Source: Flavobacteriales bacterium
GTDB lineage: Bacteria; Bacteroidota; Bacteroidia; Flavobacteriales_F; PHOS-HE28
Assembly (NCBI GenBank): GCA_016704485.1
Contig: JADJAA010000001.1
Coordinates: 1,798,001-1,862,000, forward strand
DNA length: 64,000 nucleotides
Reading direction: 5' to 3'
Under the pieces are notes generated by a model. The model saw only the letters and a program-made list of their open reading frames with translations, was not told the origin of the DNA and did not search any database. This document shows, in pieces, positions 8,494-16,934 of the stretch. Position numbers and translations under genes: made by a program. The number at the start of each line of letters is the position of its first letter. Position 1 is the stretch's first letter.

Positions 8494-9066
8494 ATGAATG
8501 CAAGGAACTATGATCATAGGATCATACTATTATTCATTGCTGTAGCTTTCGCTTTGCTTCCATCTTGCTCGAACAGAATAAAAGGCATGGAATACAGACC
8601 TAAAGAGTACTCAAAAGTGATCATCGATCACGATGAACCCAACGACTGTTCGCCAGAGGAACCACCTCCAGGTTGGAGCGGCATTGAAATTAACGTGCCT
8701 GAAATGGCCATTGTAGAAAGACGGGATATCTTACCGGTGATCCCTATTTGCGGTTACTACAAATTGAAGGTGGTGGATATGGAACGGACGGATGCACCTA
8801 TGAAGATCGTAATTCGGGAATTGAAGACGGATTCGATCTTTGTAGGATCAGTGATCCGTCCTCAAAAGAATACTCCACTTCTCCCAGAACGCCCAGAAGG
8901 CTTTGAGCCTGAACCAACGGATCCCAGACTGAAGGTAGGTGGTTTCTTCAACACGAATGCAATGGATCATGTGCCGCTGAGAATGGAACCTGGTGAGTTT
9001 GAGATCTACATTGAATATGGCGGGCAAACTTCCAATATCAAAAAGATACTGGTAAAGTTCAACTGA
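8494..9066 (+). CDS. Lipoprotein, candidate immunity to the 6683-8482 protease
   Basis: A 190-residue protein with a lipoprotein signal (LFIAVAFALLPSCSN; lipobox LPSC after a 15-residue hydrophobic stretch). The mature part is beta-rich, with segments DILPVIPICGYYKL, VGGFFNTNAMDH and EFEIYIEYGGQTSN. I associate this pattern with unnamed proteins beside T6SS metalloprotease genes, but cannot search it. It lies 11 nt after the protease gene and 5 nt before the DUF4123 gene, in the same operon. As the third enzyme-lipoprotein pair, an immunity role is the simplest reading. Confidence 0.65.
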   Translation: MNARNYDHRIILLFIAVAFALLPSCSNRIKGMEYRPKEYSKVIIDHDEPNDCSPEEPPPGWSGIEINVPEMAIVERRDILPVIPICGYYKLKVVDMERTDAPMKIVIRELKTDSIFVGSVIRPQKNTPLLPERPEGFEPEPTDPRLKVGGFFNTNAMDHVPLRMEPGEFEIYIEYGGQTSNIKKILVKFN

Positions 9067-9071
9067 TCGTA

Positions 9072-9647
9072 ATGTCAAACACCTTCACCCTCTTCGATGC
9101 AGCATCCCTGCATGGTTCCATCCACCAAGCCAAAGAGCATTGTTCTGAGCATCAATGCCTCTACATCGGCGATAGCGAAACCGTACTCGGACACGTAGCT
9201 CCATGGTTGTTCGATGCTTCGCATTCACCAGGATTTAAGCGGTGGGTAGGCGAAGAAGCCCCAGGTAAGAACTGGGGCATCATCGTTCAAAGCCATGCAA
9301 CTTTAGAAGAACTGCACCATCATTTTCGCCAGTTCCTTATGGTAACCACCGAAGAAGGCAAGGAACTCTATTTCCGCTTCTACGACCCGCGTGTATTACG
9401 CGTATTCCTCCCCACCTGCGATGCCGAGCAACTACAAGAGTTCTTCGGCATCGACTTGGTTGATGCGTTCGTGATGGAGGATGAAGCGGGCAATATGATC
9501 CGGTTCACACTTGATGGCGGTGCGTTGTACAAGCAAGAGTTGGGCATGGACCTCAAGGGTTTCCTAGCTGTCCGGGAGAAAGAACTGGCAGAAACCATTG
9601 CCAACACGGAACGTGTGGCTTGTGCTCCCGCCAATTCTCCCGCTTGA
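9072..9647 (+). CDS. DUF4123 domain protein, T6SS effector adaptor/chaperone
   Basis: A 191-residue cytoplasmic protein matching the DUF4123 pattern: W at the end of GKNWG, IIVQSHATLEELHHHFRQF, YFRFYDPRVLRVFL and QLQEFFGID. DUF4123 proteins (Tap-1/TEC) bind effectors and load them onto the VgrG or PAAR spike and are not themselves secreted. This is the last gene of the operon, 5 nt after the third lipoprotein. Its presence is the strongest support for reading the upstream PAAR, protease and amidase genes as T6SS cargo. Which partner it serves is unknown; the shared module is one candidate ligand. Confidence 0.88.
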   Translation: MSNTFTLFDAASLHGSIHQAKEHCSEHQCLYIGDSETVLGHVAPWLFDASHSPGFKRWVGEEAPGKNWGIIVQSHATLEELHHHFRQFLMVTTEEGKELYFRFYDPRVLRVFLPTCDAEQLQEFFGIDLVDAFVMEDEAGNMIRFTLDGGALYKQELGMDLKGFLAVREKELAETIANTERVACAPANSPA

Positions 9648-9649
9648 TC

Positions 9650-11257
9650 CTATTCGACCAGCACCTTCTGCTGCCCTAGGATATTCTGCTGCTCGTCCGC
9701 AAGGATCAGTAGATACGTACCGGGTCGTAGTTCGCTTACCTGCAATTGAGCCATGCCTTGCGAAGGGATCCGAATTGGAGTCGTTACGGTTCTGCCTATC
9801 ACGTCTTGCAGCCAAGCAATTGCAGGTTCTTCCATGGAAGACTTGATCACGACAAGATCTCTGGCAGGGTTAGGATATGCCGTAAAGCCACTACCTGGAT
9901 CATCAAGAACTCCCAGTGCAGTAGTAAGATCGATGAACGTCACTGTTGCGGAATCCACGCAACCAGGAAAACTGGAATAGGTGTAGGTGATGTCAATGTT
10001 ACCACCTGGCAACATGGAAACGATTAGGCTGTCATCCACAACACCAGGGCCTGAGTACGTGCCGCCGACCGGCGAACTGCCAGTGAGCAAGATGTTCGTC
10101 GGCGGGATGTTAGTGGAAGGAGGAGCGAACGTGACGGTCGGAAGCGCTGCTTGGTTTACGAACAGATACACGGTATCATGCAAGTTTGAGCTTAGGAGGA
10201 GGTCCAGCGCACCATCGGCGTTCACATCGGCCACTACATGGGCTGGGTTGCCGTAAGCGCCTTGCGCACCAAAGGTCATGATATCACTGGATAGGGTCAA
10301 TTGATCAGCATTATGGATCGATAATTCCATTTGCCCGACGTTGAACCCTTTGGAGACGATTTCAATGTCTCCATCACAATCCATATCCAACTTACGGGTA
10401 TACTCGGCCCAGTTCGGTCCATTAGACAGACTTTGGACGAAGTAATGAACAGAATCCGGATGGCTGATATAATAGGACTGCGAACCGAGCAGGTCTTCAA
10501 CGCCATCAGAATTGATGTCGTGTACCATCAGGTCGCGAATCCCTGCCATTTGCAAGGTAGTTGGTGTAGTAGCCCATGAAGAGCCATTTACGCCAGGTAT
10601 TACGTATAGAACATCGAACTCCGTATCGGATCCAAGGTGAACGATATCCCGCCACCCATCTCCGTCCCAGTCGATCATGACCACTTTGGTATTTAAGGGA
10701 ATATCATAGGGTGAGAGCAAGGGAGCGGTCATTTTGTTATAGGCGTTGCCATTCTTCTTGTAATAGTGGAAGAATGAACCCTGTTGGATCTTCCATATCA
10801 ATTCCATTTGGCCGTCATTGTCCAGATCATACGGTGCCAAGTAGCCATTGTCCAACTGATGCGATACCATGTACTCTGCATCTATCAAGACAGTATCCAA
10901 TGACATCATCGTCAGCATGCCGCCATCATTCACGTACAAATAAATGGTGTCCCCATGGGTCATGAACACATCATGATCCTGGTCATCATCAACATCCTGT
11001 AAGTACGAGATCTGCGCATAGCCTGGCAACGGCATGATCAGTTGAGATGTTGGGAAATGCCCGGTACCGTCATTGGATCGAAAAGCGATTCCGGTGTTCA
11101 GTCGCTCGATCTGATCCGCGCCGGGTAGAGCGTCCCATTCCACCAAGATTTCCGGTACATCGCATTCGATGCAGTAGACCGATGGAATGGTGTTCCATTG
11201 ACCGTGACCGATGGTCGAGAAAAGTAGTAAGCAGGATAGGAGAGTGTGGCTTCTCAT
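9650..11257 (-). CDS. Secreted FG-GAP/VCBS repeat protein with T9SS sorting domain
   Basis: A 535-residue protein with a signal peptide (LLSCLLLFSTIGHGQ). It has repeated Asp-rich calcium-binding loops typical of FG-GAP/VCBS beta-propellers (DVDDDQDHDVFMTHGD, DLDNDGQMELIW, DWDGDGWRDIVHLG, DINSDGVEDLLGS, DVNADGALDLLLSS), then an Ig-like stretch. It ends in a type A T9SS sorting domain (FTAYPNPARDLVVIKS ... LRPGTYLLILADEQ). It is therefore exported across the outer membrane and likely cell-surface attached; a ligand is unknown. It converges on the T6SS cargo operon with only 2 nt between stop codons. Confidence 0.9.
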   Translation of the reverse strand: MRSHTLLSCLLLFSTIGHGQWNTIPSVYCIECDVPEILVEWDALPGADQIERLNTGIAFRSNDGTGHFPTSQLIMPLPGYAQISYLQDVDDDQDHDVFMTHGDTIYLYVNDGGMLTMMSLDTVLIDAEYMVSHQLDNGYLAPYDLDNDGQMELIWKIQQGSFFHYYKKNGNAYNKMTAPLLSPYDIPLNTKVVMIDWDGDGWRDIVHLGSDTEFDVLYVIPGVNGSSWATTPTTLQMAGIRDLMVHDINSDGVEDLLGSQSYYISHPDSVHYFVQSLSNGPNWAEYTRKLDMDCDGDIEIVSKGFNVGQMELSIHNADQLTLSSDIMTFGAQGAYGNPAHVVADVNADGALDLLLSSNLHDTVYLFVNQAALPTVTFAPPSTNIPPTNILLTGSSPVGGTYSGPGVVDDSLIVSMLPGGNIDITYTYSSFPGCVDSATVTFIDLTTALGVLDDPGSGFTAYPNPARDLVVIKSSMEEPAIAWLQDVIGRTVTTPIRIPSQGMAQLQVSELRPGTYLLILADEQQNILGQQKVLVE

Positions 11258-11441
11258 TATTGGGAGGGTTTTGGTAAAGCCTCCACAATGTAATCCAAAG
11301 CGGGGTAACTGTCGTTGAAACGTCTAAAAATATGGAATCACAGCCAGCACGTCTTTCAACTATGAAGGCCCATCACTTTAGCAACGCCGCCATCGTTATG
11401 ATAAGGAACTTGATCGAACGTCGCGTTCCCATCCTAGCAAC

Positions 11442-12203
11442 TTAGCTGCCTTGTTGTCCGCGTGAACCCAATATGCTCCAACCCGCGATACCGATCCGCG
11501 CGAAGAAGTAGCGCCAGCTCACGCCCACCACGCCTAAACCATAAGTCATGCTGCGACTGAAATTGATGCTGCTCGCTTCATCGAAGTATTTTGTTGGGCA
11601 GGTGATCTCGGCGATCTCGAACCCCTTCCAGAATACCTGCGCGATCATTTGGTTATCGAATACGAAATCGTCCGAACATTTGTGGTAGTCACATGCATCA
11701 AGGACTTCGCGACCAAATGCCCTGTAACCCGTGTGATATTCGCTTAATTTCTGCCCCATAAGGATGTTCTGCGTGAGGGTAAGCAAGCGGTTCGCGATGT
11801 ATTTGTACACCGGCATGCCTCCTTTCAACGCTCCATTGCCCAAGATGCGCGACCCGAACACAACGGGATACACATCGTTGCCGATCAATGTGATCATGCT
11901 CGCCAGCAGCTTCGGCGTGTATTGATAATCCGGATGCAACATCACAACGATATCAGCATTCAATTCCTTCGCCTTGTCGTAACAGCTTTTCTGATTGCCG
12001 CCGTAACCGGTATTCTTCTTGTGCATCACAATGTGGCGAATGCCGAGATCGCGGGCTACTTGAACGGTATTGTCCGGACTCTTATCGTCCACAAGCACAA
12101 CATCATCCACCAGGTCGAAGGGGATCTCCTTGTAAGTTTGTTCCAGGGTCAGTGCTGCGCGGTAAGCGGGGAGCACTACAACTACTTTCTTGCCTTGGTA
12201 CAT
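11442..12203 (-). CDS. Family 2 glycosyltransferase (dolichyl-phosphate-mannose synthase-like)
   Basis: I chose the start at 12203 (MYQGKKVVVVLPAYRAAL), because the longer frame to 12269 reads into the neighbouring gene's end region and adds a non-conserved arginine-rich tail. This gives 253 residues. The GT-A fold is visible: VVVVLPAYRA, the nucleotide-sugar DXD-like LVDDKS near residue 37-42, ADIVVMLHPDYQYTP as the second acidic motif, and YHTGYRAFGREVL as the acceptor-site region. Such enzymes transfer a sugar to a lipid carrier or glycan at the inner membrane. The C-terminus (YGLGVVGVSWRYFFARIGI) is amphipathic or membrane-associated. Substrate is not predictable. Confidence 0.88.
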   Translation of the reverse strand: MYQGKKVVVVLPAYRAALTLEQTYKEIPFDLVDDVVLVDDKSPDNTVQVARDLGIRHIVMHKKNTGYGGNQKSCYDKAKELNADIVVMLHPDYQYTPKLLASMITLIGNDVYPVVFGSRILGNGALKGGMPVYKYIANRLLTLTQNILMGQKLSEYHTGYRAFGREVLDACDYHKCSDDFVFDNQMIAQVFWKGFEIAEITCPTKYFDEASSINFSRSMTYGLGVVGVSWRYFFARIGIAGWSILGSRGQQGS

Positions 12204-12272
12204 GTTCGTGTGTTGTCGTTCAGCTAGGTCTGCGCAAAGATGCGGTCTTCGGCCGGAATGGCGGATCAACCT

Positions 12273-13181
12273 TCATCGGGTCCGTTCCGCAATGCTCACA
12301 ATGTATACGCCACTCAGCACCAATGTGATCATGGCGAGCTGTGGTGGGGTCACACGTTCGCCATCCAATACGCCCCAGACGATGGCAACCACAGGCATGA
12401 GGTACGTAACGGATGAAGCGCGCAATGCGGTGGTATATTGCAGGAGCTTGTTCCACAGGACCAGTGCCAAGGCGCTGCTCAACGTAGCGAGTATGGCGAT
12501 ATAACCCAAAGAAGTCCAAGCCTGGGGATTGGTGCGCAGGGTTTCCGGTAAACCGCTGCCCAAGGCCAGGCCGAGACAGATCGGGCCGACGAAGGTGAGC
12601 GCCAAAGCAGCCGTTGCCGTAGCGGGCAGGGTGTACAAATACCGCTTAACGATGTTTCCACTGATGCCATAGCACAGCGCTCCGATCACGGGCAATAGCG
12701 CATAGAATGACCAAGCAGGTGTTCCATCGCCGCGTTTCACCCAGATCAACCCTGCTGCACCGATCAACCCGAGAATTATACCGATAACATGTGCACCGCG
12801 CATGCGGATCCCGAACAAGAGCGCTCCGACGAACATGGTCATGAGCGGGGTTAGGCTATTCAACATGCCGGAAAGTGAGCTGTCGATCCTGCTTTGCGCC
12901 GTGGCGAAAAGGAATGCAGGAATTCCATTCCCCAGTACTCCTGTGCCGATCAAGGGTAACCAATGTTTGCGCATCAATCCGAAATGTTTGAACAATAGCG
13001 GTGAGAGTGCAAGCCACGCAATTGCCAAGCGGCTGGTAGCGACTTGCCAGGGCGTAAGAACCGCAACGCCATCGTGGTACAAACCCCTTTTCATAAGAAT
13101 GAAGGAGGTGCCCCAGATCAGGGCCAGAACGACCAGCAGGAGCCAAATAGTGCCCGAGTTATTGTCTTTTTTTAGGGTCAT
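12273..13181 (-). CDS. EamA/DMT-family transporter
   Basis: A 302-residue, ten-helix membrane protein made of two repeated EamA units, with the family opening LLLVVLALIWGTSFILMKRG and the second-half SALALVLWNKLLQYTTALRAS plus LMPVVAIVWGVLDGERVTPPQ. The family exports or imports small metabolites such as amino acids or purines; the substrate cannot be told here. It lies upstream of the glycosyltransferase on the same strand with a 69-nt gap, so cotranscription is possible but not clear. Confidence 0.92.
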   Translation of the reverse strand: MTLKKDNNSGTIWLLLVVLALIWGTSFILMKRGLYHDGVAVLTPWQVATSRLAIAWLALSPLLFKHFGLMRKHWLPLIGTGVLGNGIPAFLFATAQSRIDSSLSGMLNSLTPLMTMFVGALLFGIRMRGAHVIGIILGLIGAAGLIWVKRGDGTPAWSFYALLPVIGALCYGISGNIVKRYLYTLPATATAALALTFVGPICLGLALGSGLPETLRTNPQAWTSLGYIAILATLSSALALVLWNKLLQYTTALRASSVTYLMPVVAIVWGVLDGERVTPPQLAMITLVLSGVYIVSIAERTR

Positions 13182-13221
13182 TTAACTGGGCGCGAAGGTA
13201 TCTCCTATAACATACCGTCGT

Positions 13222-13229
13222 TACCTTTG
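13222..13229 (+). promoter_or_regulatory. Bacteroidota -7 promoter box (TACCTTTG)
   Basis: TACCTTTG matches the TAnnTTTG -7 element of Bacteroidota sigma-ABfr promoters and lies 48 bases before the HMA lipoprotein start at 13278. No clear -33 TTG was seen at the expected spacing. Confidence 0.5.
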
Positions 13230-13277
13230 TAACGTTTCAGCATTGTATGCGTCATATCTGATACAAATCCCAACACA

Positions 13278-13814
13278 ATGATCTCCCGAACCGCTCTCCC
13301 GATACTCGCTACTGGTCTATTGCTTTTTGGTTGCGGCAATACCACAGTTGAGGATACCACCATGAAGGCGGCTGCCAACGTGGTTCGTACCGTTCAGGAA
13401 GTTGGGATCAGTTCCGGCGTACCTGTTACCAGTGCGGATATTAGCATTGACGGGATGTCCTGCGAGATGATGTGCGGTGGTTCCATCAAAAAGGCATTGG
13501 CCAAACTCCCAGGCATAACAAGCACAAAGATCGAGTTCATTGAAGGCGATGAACAGGATCACGCCATCATTTCTTATGATGACACAAAGGTGACTGACGC
13601 TGAAATGATCGAAGCGATCCAAGCCTTGCATGATGGACAGTACAAAGTGATGGCTGTGAAGGTCACCAAACAGGTGAAAAGTGCGACATCCAGTAACAAA
13701 GAAGCGGTTAAGCCGAAGGAGAATGGTCCTGTAGCCGCAGCTTCATGCGCCCCAACTTCTTCCATAATTATCCCAAGCCTGTTCGCGATCCTGACGCGGA
13801 TCCTGGTCCGGTGA
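13278..13814 (+). CDS. Lipoprotein with heavy-metal-associated (HMA) domain
   Basis: A 178-residue protein with a lipoprotein signal (ILATGLLLFGCGN, lipobox LFGC). Residues ~54-118 form an HMA fold: DISIDGMSCEMMCGGSIKKAL, where the metal-binding pair is C-x3-C instead of the usual C-x2-C, then a ferredoxin-like beta-alpha-beta ending in QYKVMAVKV. HMA domains bind soft metals such as Cu(I). The Lys-rich tail ends in a hydrophobic segment after SCAPTSS. A strong terminator follows, so it is a single-gene unit. Proximity to heme A synthase hints at copper delivery to cytochrome oxidase, but that is inference. Confidence 0.85.
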   Translation: MISRTALPILATGLLLFGCGNTTVEDTTMKAAANVVRTVQEVGISSGVPVTSADISIDGMSCEMMCGGSIKKALAKLPGITSTKIEFIEGDEQDHAIISYDDTKVTDAEMIEAIQALHDGQYKVMAVKVTKQVKSATSSNKEAVKPKENGPVAAASCAPTSSIIIPSLFAILTRILVR

Positions 13815-13834
13815 TCCACACAGTTCCATCTTGT

Positions 13835-13861
13835 AAAAGGGAGTTTCGGCTCCCTTTTTTT
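13835..13861 (+). terminator. Intrinsic terminator after the HMA lipoprotein
   Basis: A 9-bp stem (AAAAGGGAG / CTCCCTTTT) with loop TTTCGG, followed by a T run, 20 nt after the stop codon at 13814. Confidence 0.85.
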
Positions 13862-13875
13862 ATGCGTGTAGGTGC

Positions 13876-13883
13876 TAGTTTTG
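13876..13883 (+). promoter_or_regulatory. -7 promoter box (TAGTTTTG) of ctaA
   Basis: TAGTTTTG matches TAnnTTTG and ends 8 bases before the ctaA ATG at 13892, so the transcript would have almost no leader. It lies just after the terminator of the preceding gene, as expected for an independent unit. Confidence 0.55.
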
Positions 13884-13891
13884 CCGCTTCA

Positions 13892-14926
13892 ATGAAAGAT
13901 CAGGGACAAACTCGATTAAAACCAGTTGTCACTTGGCTGCTCACGGGTTGCATCCTGATCGCCTGTATGGTGGCTATCGGTGGCATTACCCGCCTTACGG
14001 ATAGCGGCCTCTCCATTACCGAATGGAAACCGATCATGGGTGCATTGCCACCCATGAACGATGCCGAATGGACAGAGGCCTTCGAAAAGTACAAAGAGAT
14101 CCCGGAGTACACGCTGACCAACCCGCACATGGACATCGCGGGTTTCAAACGGATCTTTTTCTGGGAGTACCTGCATCGCAATTGGGGTAGGATGATGGGG
14201 CTGGTCTTTGCCATTCCGTTCGTGCTGTTCTGGCGAAAGGGTTTGTTGAAAGGCTGGCTTTGGAAACGCAGTTGGGTGATCCTGATCGGTGGTGGACTTG
14301 TTGGTGCGCTGGGCTGGTTCATGGTCGTTAGTGGGCTACAGGAACGTACCGATGTGAGCCATTACCGCTTGGCCATCCACCTCTGTGCGGCGTTCACGGT
14401 GTTCGCCATTGTGTTGTGGACGGTTCTTGATATCAAGAAGGGTAGGCGAACGTTCAAATCCAACGGTTCACGCGAAGGTAAATGGGCGCGAGGCCTGCTG
14501 GTCCTGTTGCTATTACAGATCGTTTGGGGCGCATTCACCGCAGGGCTGGATGCCGGCCACATGTACAATACATGGCCGCTGATGAATGGCGAGATCATGC
14601 CCGAGAACGTGACCGCATTCGGGAGCTTGCTCAAGGACTTCACCGACCACCGCGACGGCGTGCAATTCGTTCACCGCTACTTCGCGTGGGTGGTAGCGCT
14701 TGCATTCGTTTGGTACGGTGTACGCTTCAGGAATACCCCCGATCTTGCCGCACCTGCGAAGTGGCTGATGATCGCCGTTGGACTGCAATTCGTTCTGGGT
14801 GTGTTCACGGTGTTATCGCACGTGCATATCGCCCTTGGCGTTGCGCATCAATTCGGAGCGCTGCTGCTACTTGCTGCCGTGCTTTGGGTCATGCACAGTA
14901 CCGGTATCACTTCCAACGCAGCGTAG
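13892..14926 (+). CDS. ctaA: Heme A synthase, COX15/CtaA family
   Basis: I start at 13892 (MKDQGQTRLKPVVTWLL), because the longer frame to 13745 reads through the upstream gene and its terminator. The 344-residue product has eight membrane helices and the family motifs GGITRLTDSGLSITEWKP near the N-terminus, WEYLHRNWGR with a heme-ligand His, SHYRLAIHL, and in the second half FVHRYFAW and LGVAHQFGAL with further His ligands. It oxidises the C8 methyl of heme O to give heme A for aa3-type oxidases. Its 3' end overlaps that of gldD by 20 bp in convergent orientation. Confidence 0.95.
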   Translation: MKDQGQTRLKPVVTWLLTGCILIACMVAIGGITRLTDSGLSITEWKPIMGALPPMNDAEWTEAFEKYKEIPEYTLTNPHMDIAGFKRIFFWEYLHRNWGRMMGLVFAIPFVLFWRKGLLKGWLWKRSWVILIGGGLVGALGWFMVVSGLQERTDVSHYRLAIHLCAAFTVFAIVLWTVLDIKKGRRTFKSNGSREGKWARGLLVLLLLQIVWGAFTAGLDAGHMYNTWPLMNGEIMPENVTAFGSLLKDFTDHRDGVQFVHRYFAWVVALAFVWYGVRFRNTPDLAAPAKWLMIAVGLQFVLGVFTVLSHVHIALGVAHQFGALLLLAAVLWVMHSTGITSNAA

Positions 14927-15509
14927 CAGCCAAATGACGCAGGTCATCACGGATCCGATCCGTTACGGGCGCAAGTGAATCGGCATTCGGACGCACATCG
15001 AAATACAGCGCACCGTAAAGGAAATTGTCCGTGCTATCGGTGAGGTAGAACACGAACGGGCTTGCAACATCACCTTCCACATCGAAGAGCGTTCCGAATA
15101 CCCGCACACTGTCGCGCACCACGCGTTCGTTGCCGATCTTCAACGCTTTGGCACCGTGTGAATTCTTGAACTCATGCGCGTCGGCGATCAAATTGTTCAA
15201 TTGGCCACCAACAGGACTCCATGTCAGATGGACCGTCGCGCGTTGCTGCGGAAAGCGCATATCATACCAGCGCGCATCGCTCTTCGCATCACGCTCGGCC
15301 ATTTTCACGTAGGTCGGGATCTCTGCGGATAGTCCGTTTGAACTGTTCCAACGCTCGTATTGTTTTTCGGGAAGGTCGATGCGGAAATAACCGCGTGGTT
15401 TCGGAACCGGATCTGGTGTGCAGCCAGTGGCAAGGACCACCAAGATCACGGTGGCTCCTAGCAGCACACGCCACTGCGCCGAGATCCTATGTTCGCTGGT
15501 ACTACTCAT
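14907..15509 (-). CDS. gldD: Gliding motility lipoprotein GldD
   Basis: About 200 residues with a lipoprotein signal (ATVILVVLATGCTPD) and the GldD hallmark PKPRGYFRIDLPEKQY just after it. I prefer the ATG at 15509 (MSSTSEHR) over 15521; either overlaps the gldE stop, as is usual for this pair. GldD is required for gliding and for type IX secretion in Flavobacterium; its exact role is not known. The gldE-gldD order is conserved in Flavobacteriia. Confidence 0.93.
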   Translation of the reverse strand: MSSTSEHRISAQWRVLLGATVILVVLATGCTPDPVPKPRGYFRIDLPEKQYERWNSSNGLSAEIPTYVKMAERDAKSDARWYDMRFPQQRATVHLTWSPVGGQLNNLIADAHEFKNSHGAKALKIGNERVVRDSVRVFGTLFDVEGDVASPFVFYLTDSTDNFLYGALYFDVRPNADSLAPVTDRIRDDLRHLAATLRWK

Positions 15510-16827
15510 CAACCACAACACGCATGATCATCTTCACCCGTCGGATCCGTTTGTTATCCGAACCCTCCACAACGAAGGTCCAATTTCCGAAATCAATGCG
15601 CTCGCCCTTTTTCGGGATACGACCGGTCTGTTCCAGTATGAAACCACCCAACGTTCCGCTATCACCTTTGTGTTCCTCGAAGAGTGTACCGTCGATGCCC
15701 AACACACGGTAAACATCCGTCAGTGCGGCTTTTCCTTCGAATACCCACGTGCGGTCATCGAGCTTGCTGTACCACAGGTCCTCGTCATCGTATTCATCGG
15801 TGATGTCACCCACGATCTCTTCGATCACATCCTCCAACGTAATGATCCCGCTTGTTCCGCCGTACTCATCCACCACTACGGCCAAGTGGACCTTCTCGGT
15901 CTGGAACTCCTTCAACAGGTCATCCAACTTCTTGCTTTCCGGCACGAAATACGGTTCACGGATCAGGCTCAACCAATCGAACGCCGGTTTCTCGATATGC
16001 GGTAGCACGTCCTTGATGTACAGCACGCCTTTCACCGTGTCCAAGGTTTCTTCATAGATCGGCACACGCGAGAATCCACTCTCGACAATTGCCGCCAACA
16101 ATTGTTTGAAATCCAATTCCTGTGCGAACCCGACGACCTCCGTCCGGGGGCGCATGATCTGGCGGACCTCGAAGTTGCCGAACTTCACGATGCCGCGCAG
16201 GATCCGCTGTTCCTGCACGCTCGAGCTTTCATCCTGAGTAAGGTCCAGCGCGTGGCCTAATGAATCCACGGAAAGGGTCTGCTTCTGCTTTTTGTTGTAG
16301 CGTTTCTCAATGAAATTCGTACTGCGCACCAATGTCTCGCTCAGCGGACGGAACAACCAGCGCAACGTGATCAACAGACCGGACATTCGTTTTGCAATGC
16401 TTATCGGCTCCGTACTTGAATACACCTTCGGGATCACTTCACCCACCAACACGATCAAGAACGCCACGGCGGATACATGCACCGTGATGGCCAAGTAGTG
16501 CGGCATCGCCGCCACATCCCACAACTGGGTAACGATGAACGTGCTAAGGACGATAATGCCCATGTTCACGAAGGCACTGGAGATCAATATCGTGGCAAGC
16601 AACCGACGCGGTTTCGCCAGCAGTTCCATCACACGGATTCCATTCTTCCCACCACGCTCTTTCAGTTCACGCAAGTGCTCCGGCTTCAGCGAGAACAACG
16701 CAAACTCACTGGCCGACATCGCCGCTGTCAACAGCAACAATGCACCAATGATCACCAGATAGATCACCACCGCCGGACTCATGCTCAGCAGCGTGATCAA
16801 TAGTAAATATGAGGACGGAGGTTCCAA
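15502..16827 (-). CDS. gldE: Gliding-associated CNNM/CorC-type protein GldE
   Basis: A 441-residue membrane protein: a CNNM (DUF21) domain with four helices (residues ~20-190), a CBS pair (~210-340, including GGTSGIITLEDVIEEIVGDI) and a C-terminal CorC/HlyC domain. Related proteins act in divalent-cation transport; GldE supports gliding together with GldD. An alternative start at 16782 (MSPAVVIYLVII) is possible, but the N-terminal EPPSSYLLLI segment resembles GldE homologues. It overlaps gldD by 8 bases, which together with gene order supports the assignment over a generic hemolysin-like protein. Confidence 0.92.
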   Translation of the reverse strand: MEPPSSYLLLITLLSMSPAVVIYLVIIGALLLLTAAMSASEFALFSLKPEHLRELKERGGKNGIRVMELLAKPRRLLATILISSAFVNMGIIVLSTFIVTQLWDVAAMPHYLAITVHVSAVAFLIVLVGEVIPKVYSSTEPISIAKRMSGLLITLRWLFRPLSETLVRSTNFIEKRYNKKQKQTLSVDSLGHALDLTQDESSSVQEQRILRGIVKFGNFEVRQIMRPRTEVVGFAQELDFKQLLAAIVESGFSRVPIYEETLDTVKGVLYIKDVLPHIEKPAFDWLSLIREPYFVPESKKLDDLLKEFQTEKVHLAVVVDEYGGTSGIITLEDVIEEIVGDITDEYDDEDLWYSKLDDRTWVFEGKAALTDVYRVLGIDGTLFEEHKGDSGTLGGFILEQTGRIPKKGERIDFGNWTFVVEGSDNKRIRRVKMIMRVVVDE

Positions 16828-16903
16828 CGAATTTTTGGTTTACGCTATAAAGTCAGGGGTAAGCGCATGGCGCAAGTTAAACGATGGCTCCTTCTTGCAC
16901 CGT

Positions 16904-16925
16904 CATTCCGGGCCGCGACCCGGAA
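16904..16925. repeat. REP-like inverted repeat downstream of ssb
   Basis: Arms ATTCCGGG and CCCGGAAT are separated by CCGCGA, 9 bases beyond the ssb stop. It resembles widespread CCGGAATC-type extragenic palindromes and could also end ssb transcription. Confidence 0.5.
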
Positions 16926-16934
16926 TCCCGCACT

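Noticed and set aside
1941..9647. A complete T6SS or extracellular contractile injection system
   Set aside because: No sheath, tube, baseplate, VgrG or ClpV gene is in the window; only cargo and adaptor genes are present.
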